From the NCBI RefSeq assembly GCF_036057275.1, contig NZ_CP107945.1, positions 7,564,001 through 7,628,000 on the forward strand: a stretch of DNA of 64,000 nucleotides, in the 5' to 3' direction. The translations under genes were made by a program, and so were the position numbers. Source of the stretch: Streptomyces sp. NBC_00390. GTDB lineage: Bacteria > Actinomycetota > Actinomycetes > Streptomycetales > Streptomycetaceae. Positions 29,571-36,094 of this stretch are shown one piece after another (position 1 is the stretch's first letter; every line of letters begins with the position of its first letter). The notes beneath the pieces were generated by a model. The model saw nothing but the letters and a program-made list of their open reading frames with translations. It searched no databases and had not been told where the DNA came from.

Positions 29571-30608
29571 TCACCCGACACGGCGGCCGACGAGTGGCGC
29601 GGTGGCCTCGCCGCTGCCTTTGCGTACCCCGCTCAGGAACTCCTCCATCGCCTCGGTGGCCGTCCGCAGCGGCCGCCAGTCCAGCTCGTCCCGTGCGCGG
29701 GCGCTGTCCATCAGCGGCAGCCGCAGCACCGCGTCGAACAGCTGTGGGGACGCCGGGACCAGACGCAGGCCCCAGGCGGCCGACAGCGCCGTGTGCACGG
29801 CTCGCCGGGGCACCCGGACCACCCTGGCCCCCAGGAGCTCGCCGAGCGTGTGCGCGTCGAGCACGGGATCGGCCGCCAGGTTGAACGCGCCGCGGGTGTC
29901 GAGCACAACCGCCTGGAGGTAGGCGCGAGCCGCATCGTCCGTATGCAGTGCCTGGAACCGCAGACCCTCGAGGCCGGGTACGAAGGGCACCAGCGCCGGT
30001 CTGATGAGCGGGCCGGGCAGGAAGCGCCCGGCGAAGATCCTGCGCTGCTCGCTCGCGGCCGTCTCCTTGAACAGGAACGCGGGACGCATGCGTACCACCC
30101 GGATCTGCGGGTGGTCCCGTTCGTACGTGTCGAGAACCCTCTCCAGATACGCCTTCTCGCGGCAGTAGGCGGCCCCCGGCCAGCCGTGCGTGGGCCAGGA
30201 CTCGCTGACGCCCCGGCCGGTCTTCGGCCCGGGAGCGTAGGCACCGACGGACGAGGCGTGCACCAGGACCGGAACGCGAGCGGCGGCGACCGCCTCGAAG
30301 AGCCTCAGCGAGCCGATCACATTGGTCTGCCAGGTGACCGCCGGGTCATGAGTCGGCTGGAACTGCCAGGCGAGATGGATCACGGCGTCGGCGCCGTCCA
30401 CGAGCCGGCCCAGTTCGAACGCGTCGTCGCCGCGTGACAGATCGACCACTGCCCACGTCACCTTGGCGACATCCAGATCCGGAACCCTGCGCGAGAGCCC
30501 CAGCACGGATCCGACCCGGGGATCGTCCGCAAGCGCTCGCACCACGCTGGTGCCGGCATTTCCGGTGGCTCCGGTGACCACCACCCGCAGACCCGCTTTT
30601 TCGCTCAT
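29571..30608 (-). CDS. NAD-dependent epimerase/dehydratase family protein (extended SDR)
   Basis: A 345-aa Rossmann enzyme. The cofactor motif VVVTGATGNAGTSVV is near the N-terminus and the active-site pair is YxxxK in AAYCREKAYLERV. VHASSVGAYAP supplies the catalytic Ser. These are features of nucleotide-sugar or sterol-type epimerases/reductases; the substrate is not evident. The ATG at 30608 has GGAG about 8 bases before. It is divergent from the DUF5133 gene across a region with an inverted repeat. Confidence 0.82.
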   Translation of the reverse strand: MSEKAGLRVVVTGATGNAGTSVVRALADDPRVGSVLGLSRRVPDLDVAKVTWAVVDLSRGDDAFELGRLVDGADAVIHLAWQFQPTHDPAVTWQTNVIGSLRLFEAVAAARVPVLVHASSVGAYAPGPKTGRGVSESWPTHGWPGAAYCREKAYLERVLDTYERDHPQIRVVRMRPAFLFKETAASEQRRIFAGRFLPGPLIRPALVPFVPGLEGLRFQALHTDDAARAYLQAVVLDTRGAFNLAADPVLDAHTLGELLGARVVRVPRRAVHTALSAAWGLRLVPASPQLFDAVLRLPLMDSARARDELDWRPLRTATEAMEEFLSGVRKGSGEATAPLVGRRVG

Positions 30609-30713
30609 CGCTGACTCCGTGCGGTTGCCGTTGATGTGAAGGCCGGGTCCCCGGCCCCACCGGGAACGAAACAGCGCTCGCGTAAAACGCCGGGGAAGAT
30701 CGCCCCCTCCACC

Positions 30714-30740
30714 CGAGTGGTTGCGGACAGTGACCACTCG
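30714..30740. promoter_or_regulatory. Inverted repeat between divergent genes, candidate operator
   Basis: A perfect 8-base inverted repeat, CGAGTGGT-N11-ACCACTCG, lies between the epimerase start (30608) and the DUF5133 start (30833). The spacing is typical of a dimeric regulator bound on one DNA face. No regulator is encoded nearby. Confidence 0.4.
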
Positions 30741-30832
30741 TGTGGCGGGCCGGGGCTTCCCGGAACACAATGAGGGACCGGACGGGATCATGGTCCGCCG
30801 TGCCAGGGGGGTCGCAGACACCGGGAGTACAC

Positions 30833-31111
30833 ATGATGCTGATGCCCGACGCCAGCGTGGTCACCAGGCTGATCGCCCGTTACCGGGCACAGGAGCACCG
30901 CGTGCTGACCGCCCCGCACGACGAACCCGCGCGCAGGCGTTTCGAGGACACCGCCTACACGCTGTGCATCCTCATGTGCGAGCGCACCGCCCGGGAGGCG
31001 GTTCTCGCGGCCGAACGGTATGTGGGCCGTCGTGTGCGGCCCACGGCACGGGCGACGGTACGGTCCGCCGTCCTGCCGGTGCGCGACAGCGCACCGACCG
31101 GCGGTTGCTGA
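30833..31111 (+). CDS. DUF5133 domain protein
   Basis: A 92-aa protein. MPDASVVTRLIARYRAQEHR, then RRFEDTAYTLCILMCERTAR and EAVLAAERYV match the small Streptomyces DUF5133 family, often found near stress sigma-factor genes. GGGAG stands 6 bases before the ATG at 30833; a second ATG follows directly. Function is unknown. It lies 72 bases before the FUSC-type gene and may share a transcript. Confidence 0.75.
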   Translation: MMLMPDASVVTRLIARYRAQEHRVLTAPHDEPARRRFEDTAYTLCILMCERTAREAVLAAERYVGRRVRPTARATVRSAVLPVRDSAPTGGC

Positions 31112-31183
31112 CCGGCGGCCGTACACCGCCGGCCCCCAGCCGTACGAGGAGGGGCGTGCCGCCCCTGCGCGGGAAGGAGCGAG

Positions 31184-32392
31184 GTGCGCACGGCGTTGCG
31201 AGAACCTGTGGCCGACCTCGTCAGCCGGGCCAAGGAACCGGCCGTCGTCCAGACCGTTCGCTCGACGGCGGCGGCCACGATCTCCTATGCCGTCGCCCTG
31301 CAGCTCAGCAGTGAACCGGCCCCGCTCACCGCGCCGTTGACGGCCCTTCTCGTCGTCCAGGTCACCCTGTACTCCACGCTCACGACCGGTATCCGCCGGG
31401 TCAACTCCGTGGTCGTCGGAGTGATCATCGCCATCGCCTTCAGCGCGCTCGTGGGACTCAGCTGGTGGAGCCTCGGGCTGGTCATCCTCGCCTCCTTGGT
31501 CGTGGGGAGGCTGGTGAGGGTCGACGAGTTCGTCCCGGAGGTGGCGATCAGCGCCATGCTCGTGCTCGGCGTGACCCAGGTGGCGGACACGGCTTGGGAC
31601 CGGGTGCTGGAGACGCTGATCGGCGCCGTGGTCGGGCTCCTGTTCAATGTGCTGTTCGTACCGCCCGTCTGGGTGGAGGCCGCCGGCGAGTCGATCGAGG
31701 ACCTCGGCCGCCGCATGCGGCAACTGCTGTTGCACATCGGCGAGGAACTGAGCAGCGAGACGCCGGTCGAGCGGGCCGCGGCCCGGCTTCACGAGGCACG
31801 GCGGCTCGACAACGAGATCGCCGACGTCGACGCCGCGCTGCGGCAGGCGGAGGACAGCCTGCGGCTCAACCCCCGGGTGAAGGAAGGCCTTCTGTACCGC
31901 ATCGTGCTGCGTACCGGCCTCGACACCCTGGAGATCTGCATGGTCGTGGTGCGCGTGCTCGCCCGCACCATCACCGACCTGGCGAAGGCCCGCCGGGACG
32001 AGGAACTCTTCCCGCACGAGATCGGACTCGCCCTCGAGGAGCTGCTGAAGCATGTCGCCGACACACTGGTGAGCTTCGCCGTCCTGGTGACGACCCAGGC
32101 GAGTGAGAGCGCCGACGCCGCGGAGGTGCGGCTGGCGGGCGAGCTCATGGCGGCGCGCGCCGCCCGCGACCGGGCGGCGGAGCTGCTCCTGCAGGACATC
32201 CAGCGGCTCCCCCGCGAGTGGCAGCTGCAGGGCGCGCTGCTCACCGAGATCGACCGGATCCTCGACGAGCTGGACATGGACCACCGCACCCGGCGCCTGA
32301 TGGAGGAACTCGACCGCCGCACCCGGGAGCGCAGAGCGCGCCGGCGTCAGCTGTCGGCGCTTCACGAGCGGGCGTTCGGCAGGCGCCCGTGA
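31184..32392 (+). CDS. FUSC/aromatic acid exporter-type membrane protein
   Basis: A 402-aa protein. Residues about 25-165 hold five or six membrane segments (including VVVGVIIAIAFSALVGLSWW and LETLIGAVVGLLFNVLFVPP), as in the FUSC/ArAE family. The remaining 240 residues are a charged, largely helical cytoplasmic part (LHEARRLDNEIADVDAAL and LEEELDRRTRERRARR-like helices). Family members export aromatic acids or support envelope integrity. It starts with a GTG and ends 40 bases before the convergent sigma-factor gene. Confidence 0.75.
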   Translation: MRTALREPVADLVSRAKEPAVVQTVRSTAAATISYAVALQLSSEPAPLTAPLTALLVVQVTLYSTLTTGIRRVNSVVVGVIIAIAFSALVGLSWWSLGLVILASLVVGRLVRVDEFVPEVAISAMLVLGVTQVADTAWDRVLETLIGAVVGLLFNVLFVPPVWVEAAGESIEDLGRRMRQLLLHIGEELSSETPVERAAARLHEARRLDNEIADVDAALRQAEDSLRLNPRVKEGLLYRIVLRTGLDTLEICMVVVRVLARTITDLAKARRDEELFPHEIGLALEELLKHVADTLVSFAVLVTTQASESADAAEVRLAGELMAARAARDRAAELLLQDIQRLPREWQLQGALLTEIDRILDELDMDHRTRRLMEELDRRTRERRARRRQLSALHERAFGRRP

Positions 32393-32432
32393 CATGCGGC
32401 CGGGGGCGGACCGGGGAGCCGGGCCGCGTCCG

Positions 32433-33233
32433 CTACGCGGCGTCGCGCATCACCTCGGTGCGCAGCTGATCGCAGCAGCGGCTGATCAGACGGGAGACAT
32501 GCATCTGGGAGATTCCCAGGGTCTCGGCGATGCTGCTCTGCGTCATGTCGCGGAAGAAACGCATGTACAGGATGTCCTGCTCCCGTTCCGGCAGCCTGCG
32601 CAGCCCGGGCTTGACCGCCTCGCGGTCGACGAGCACCTCGATGGCGGGGTCGGCCTCGCCGAGGGTGTCGCCGAGCGAGTAGCCGTCGTCGGCCCCGGGC
32701 ACCTCGGCGTCCAGGGACAGCGCGGTGAACGTCTCCAGCGCCTCGAGCCCCACCCGCGCGTCCTCCTCGCTGAGCCCCGCCGATTCCGCGATCTCGGCGA
32801 CGGTGGGGGCACGGCCGGGGATGGTCGTGGTGAGTTCCTGGCGCGCGGTGCGGACACGGTTGCGCAGGTCCTGGGTCCGGCGCGGCACATGAAGGGCCCA
32901 GAGGTGGTCGCGGAAGTGGCGCTTGACCTCGCCGACGACCGTGGGTACGGCGAAGCTCTCGAACGCGCCGCGGGAGGGGTCGTAGCGGTCGACGGCCTTG
33001 ACCAGCCCGAGGGCGGCGACCTGCTGGAGGTCCTCCAGGGACTCGCCGCGGTTGCGGAACCGGGCCGCGAGTCGCCGCGCCATGGGCAGCCACGCCGCGA
33101 CCACCTCCTGGCGCAGCCGCTGCCGCTCGGGGCCGTCAGGGATCGCGGCCATCCTCCGGAAAGCGGCCGAGGTGTCAGGAGCGTCGTCGTGCGGGTGCTT
33201 GGCGGACACGGACGTGTGCAAAGACGTGCGCAT
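32433..33233 (-). CDS. RNA polymerase sigma factor, SigB/SigF/SigG family
   Basis: A 266-aa sigma factor. Region 2 includes RFRNRGESLEDLQQVAALGL and SRGAFESFAVPTVVGEVKRH. Region 3 spans GRAPTVAEIAESAGLSEEDA. Region 4 ends with the helix-turn-helix SIAETLGISQMHVSRLI. These are group 3 stress/development sigma factors controlled by partner switching with RsbW-like and STAS proteins, both encoded next door at 33542-34378. The region upstream of its ATG shows no SigB-type promoter on this strand. Confidence 0.9.
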   Translation of the reverse strand: MRTSLHTSVSAKHPHDDAPDTSAAFRRMAAIPDGPERQRLRQEVVAAWLPMARRLAARFRNRGESLEDLQQVAALGLVKAVDRYDPSRGAFESFAVPTVVGEVKRHFRDHLWALHVPRRTQDLRNRVRTARQELTTTIPGRAPTVAEIAESAGLSEEDARVGLEALETFTALSLDAEVPGADDGYSLGDTLGEADPAIEVLVDREAVKPGLRRLPEREQDILYMRFFRDMTQSSIAETLGISQMHVSRLISRCCDQLRTEVMRDAA

Positions 33234-33409
33234 GATGTCGCGGCTCCCCGAAATGGTGTCGGTGCCGGTGAAGGACGAGTTTCACCGGGGATACGGACGG
33301 GCCAGGAAAGCGCTCGCCGGGGAGTTCCCGCTCCCATGGGCGTGCCTCCTGTCCGAAGCACATGACGCGGCTGCCCGGAGCCCCGGTCGAGAAACATCCG
33401 GGGGCGGAG

Positions 33410-33434
33410 GAATTGGTGCGCCCGCTGCGGGTAC
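33410..33434 (+). promoter_or_regulatory. SigB-type promoter upstream of the STAS gene
   Basis: GAAT (33410-33413), a 15-base spacer and GGGTAC (33429-33434) fit GNNT-N14-16-GGGTAY exactly. This is the consensus I recall for SigB-dependent promoters of Streptomyces. It lies 108 bases upstream of the STAS-protein start. Confidence 0.6.
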
Positions 33435-33541
33435 CCACCACGCGGCCGGGCGTGTCGGCAGTGGTGGCCGGAACGGCCCGGACGGGCAATAGTCGAGAGC
33501 CGGCACGCGTGCCGGTGCGAACGGCGAGGAGGCAGAAGCCG

Positions 33542-33937
33542 ATGGTCCCGGAAGCCATGAGCCGGCCGGGGGGAGACGCCGCCGATGGAGAGCGGTTCGA
33601 TGTGGAGACGAGACAGCATGCGGGGACGGTCGTGCTCGAACTGAGCGGCGAACTCGACCACGACACGGCCGAGCCCCTGCGTGAGGCTCTGGCGCGGCAG
33701 GTGCGGGGCGGAGCCGAACGGGTCGTGGTCGACTGCAGCAGGCTCGGGTTCTGTGATTCGACCGGTCTGAACGTCCTGCTGCAGGCACGGCTGGCCGCAA
33801 AGGAATCGGGCGGTCGCATCGAACTGGCGGGCCTGCGCCCCCCGGTGGCGCGTATGTTCGACATCACCGGAGCGCGTGCCGTCTTCCGGGTGTACGACGG
33901 CGTGTCCGAGGCCCTGGCCGACGGGCCACGGAGTTAG
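33542..33937 (+). CDS. STAS-domain anti-sigma factor antagonist
   Basis: A 131-aa RsbV/SpoIIAA-like protein. The core is GTVVLELSGELDHDTAEPL and the phosphorylation site is Ser73 in LGFCDSTGLNVLL. When unphosphorylated it binds the RsbW-like kinase and frees the sigma factor; the kinase inactivates it by phosphorylating that Ser. The ATG at 33542 has GAGGAGG upstream. It ends 12 bases before the kinase gene and is divergent from the sigma factor gene at 33233. Confidence 0.88.
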   Translation: MVPEAMSRPGGDAADGERFDVETRQHAGTVVLELSGELDHDTAEPLREALARQVRGGAERVVVDCSRLGFCDSTGLNVLLQARLAAKESGGRIELAGLRPPVARMFDITGARAVFRVYDGVSEALADGPRS

Positions 33938-33949
33938 CGGAGGAGGCCG

Positions 33950-34378
33950 ATGAGCGGGATCCTCCGCGGGCACGGTCAGACGCGGCGTCTTGCCCTGTAC
34001 GGCACGAAGGGGGCGGTCAGCCGTTGCCGCGATTTCACCCACGAAGCCCTGGACGACTGGGGCTGGACGAAGTCCGGTGACGAGGACGCCGTCGTCGAGG
34101 ACGTGCTGCTGCTCGTGTCCGAGGTGGTCACCAACGCGTGTCTGCACGCGGGAGGCCCGCAGGAGCTGACGCTGAACCAGTCCGGCGGACGCCTGCGCAT
34201 CGAGGTGGCCGATGCCAGTCCCGAGCCGCCGAGGCACCGCCCCCCGAGAGCCCTCTCGCAGCCGGGCGGGCACGGACTGATCATCATGGACCGGCTGGCC
34301 CGCACCTGGGGGTCCGAGCCGCGGGGGACGGGCAAGGTGGTATGGCTGGAGGTGCCCGTACCTGAGGGCAGGGTCTGA
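33950..34378 (+). CDS. RsbW-like anti-sigma factor serine kinase (HATPase_c)
   Basis: A 142-aa GHKL ATPase. The N box is VSEVVTNACLHAGGP, the G1 box is VADASPEPP and the G2 box is GGHGLIIMDRLARTWG. These bind ATP to phosphorylate the STAS partner and hold the sigma factor. It lies 12 bases after the STAS gene, so the two form an operon. Likely targets are the neighbouring sigma factors at 32433-33233 and/or 34531-35442. Confidence 0.88.
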   Translation: MSGILRGHGQTRRLALYGTKGAVSRCRDFTHEALDDWGWTKSGDEDAVVEDVLLLVSEVVTNACLHAGGPQELTLNQSGGRLRIEVADASPEPPRHRPPRALSQPGGHGLIIMDRLARTWGSEPRGTGKVVWLEVPVPEGRV

Positions 34379-34530
34379 GCCGTACGTGAGCCGACTGCGC
34401 ACTCCCGACTGCGCACTGTGGGTGACTGGGACTCCGGGACGTACGTGGCGCGCGGCCGTCTCCGCCCTACCCGACGCCCTTACCTGTGGTCAGGCCGAGA
34501 CGCATACCGACCGACGGGTCTGCCCCGGCC

Positions 34531-35442
34531 CTACCGGGTCACGGACGCACGGGCCGGCGCTGCGGGGCCCTCGGGCGGTGTGTCGTCCAGCAGCCCGTCA
34601 CGCAGCGTGGTGAGAATCCGCGCCAGCAGCCGCGAGACATGCATCTGCGAGATGCCCAGCCGCTCGCCGATCTGCGACTGCGTCAGCTCCTCACCGAAGC
34701 GCAGTGACAGGATCAGCCGGTCCCGCTCGTCGAGCCCGGCGATCAGAGGCTTCAGCGCCGCCACCGAGTCCACGATGTCGAACGCCGGATCGACGTCACC
34801 GAGGCGGCGTACGACCGCGCTCGGGGCCTCGTCGTCGGTCGCCGACGAGTCGAGCGACTGCGCCGTGTACCCGTTCGCCGCCTGCTCGCCCTGGACGACC
34901 TCGGCCTCGTCGACCTGCAGGTACCGTGCCAGTTCGGCCGACGTCGGCCGGCGGCCCAGATCCTGCTCCAGCACATCGAGCGCCTTGGCGAGGTCGATCC
35001 GCAGCTCCTGGAGCCGCCGCGGGACCCGTACGGACCAGCTGGTGTCCCGGAAGAACCGCTTGATCTCGCCGATGACGGTCGGCAGCGCGAACGAGGCGAA
35101 CTCCACCTCGCGGTCCACGTCGAACCGGTTGATCGCCTTGATCAGGCCGATCGTGCCGACCTGGACGATGTCCTCCATCGGCTCGGCGCGGCCCGCGAAG
35201 CGCACGGCCGCGAACTTGACGAGGCTGAGGTTGAGCTCCACCAGGGTGTTGCGGACGTACTGGTGCTCGGGGGTACCTTCCTCGAGCGCTGCCAGCCTCC
35301 TGAACAGGCACGCCGACAGTGTCCGGGCGTCCATGGTGGAGACGGTGCGGGGATCGGGGATCTCCGGCAGGTCCACCGGCGGGACTTCGTGCGCGCTGCG
35401 TGAGGCGCTGCGGACGGACACGGTGTGAGTGGTGGTGGGCAT
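34531..35442 (-). CDS. RNA polymerase sigma factor, SigB family (second copy)
   Basis: A 303-aa sigma factor. Region 2 is seen in VRFAGRAEPMEDIVQVGTIG and REVEFASFALPTVIGEIKRF, region 3 in GRRPTSAELARYLQVDE, and region 4 in QIGERLGISQMHVSRLLARI. The N-terminal extension of about 45 residues and SSATDDEAPSAV insert are typical of Streptomyces SigB-like proteins. GGAGGAGC precedes the ATG. A second RsbW-like gene reads away from it starting at 35575. This is the better candidate of the two for recognising the local GGGTAY promoters. Confidence 0.9.
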   Translation of the reverse strand: MPTTTHTVSVRSASRSAHEVPPVDLPEIPDPRTVSTMDARTLSACLFRRLAALEEGTPEHQYVRNTLVELNLSLVKFAAVRFAGRAEPMEDIVQVGTIGLIKAINRFDVDREVEFASFALPTVIGEIKRFFRDTSWSVRVPRRLQELRIDLAKALDVLEQDLGRRPTSAELARYLQVDEAEVVQGEQAANGYTAQSLDSSATDDEAPSAVVRRLGDVDPAFDIVDSVAALKPLIAGLDERDRLILSLRFGEELTQSQIGERLGISQMHVSRLLARILTTLRDGLLDDTPPEGPAAPARASVTR

Positions 35443-35540
35443 GGTGCTATCGGCTCCTCCGACGGACAGTGGCCGGCGCTGTCGGCTGCAGCGGGACCGC
35501 CGTGCGAGCGCTCCTGTGTCTGCTCATTCCCTTTTGTCAC

Positions 35541-35565
35541 GCTTTGAAGCCCTCATCGGGGGTAT
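35541..35565 (+). promoter_or_regulatory. SigB-type promoter directly before an RsbW-like gene
   Basis: GCTT (35541-35544), a 15-base spacer and GGGTAT (35560-35565) fit the SigB-type consensus. The -10 box ends only 9 bases before the ATG at 35575. The transcript would then start within a few bases of the start codon, which suggests nearly leaderless translation and explains the weak ribosome-binding site. Confidence 0.6.
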
Positions 35566-35574
35566 CCGAGCCCT

Positions 35575-36000
35575 ATGGGACAGGTGCGACAGCGACATCA
35601 GCCGTCCCGGACCCGTCGCTTTCCCCTGGCGGAGGGGCCCGGCTCGGTGGCCCGCTGCCGTGATCTGACGCGCCAGGTGCTGGAGGAGTGGTTCTCCCTC
35701 ACCGGTCCTGCCGGACGGCTGCTGACCTCGGACGTACTGTTGCTCGTGTCCGAGATCGCCACCAATGCGTGCAAGCACGGTGGAGGTCCGTACGAGCTCA
35801 GGCTCGACCGGGCCCCGGGCCGGCTGTGGGTCCAGGTCAGCGACACCAGCGCCAAGCGGCCTCGGCCGCGCGGCCCGCACCGCGCAGCGAGGGTCTCCGG
35901 GCACGGTCTGTACCTGCTGGAGCGGCTCTCCGCCGGATGGGGATGGGCCCCGAGGGGCCGGGGCAAGGCGGTCTGGTTCGTCGTCGTGATCCCGGAGTGA
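35575..36000 (+). CDS. RsbW-like anti-sigma factor serine kinase (second copy)
   Basis: A 141-aa GHKL ATPase. The N box is VSEIATNACKHGGGP, the G1 box is VSDTSAKRP and the G2 box is VSGHGLYLLERLSAGWG. It stands divergent from the sigma factor at 34531-35442, the likely binding partner. The start has no clear ribosome-binding site, but a SigB-type -10 box ends 9 bases upstream. If the sigma factor drives this gene, it forms a negative feedback loop. Confidence 0.85.
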   Translation: MGQVRQRHQPSRTRRFPLAEGPGSVARCRDLTRQVLEEWFSLTGPAGRLLTSDVLLLVSEIATNACKHGGGPYELRLDRAPGRLWVQVSDTSAKRPRPRGPHRAARVSGHGLYLLERLSAGWGWAPRGRGKAVWFVVVIPE

Positions 36001-36094
36001 GCGGTACAGGTCCCGCGCGCCGCCCGGAATGGCGACACGTTGACCCGCGTTCCACAGTGGAGAAGCCCCGAGTCACGACAGCGCGAGGTCTGCG

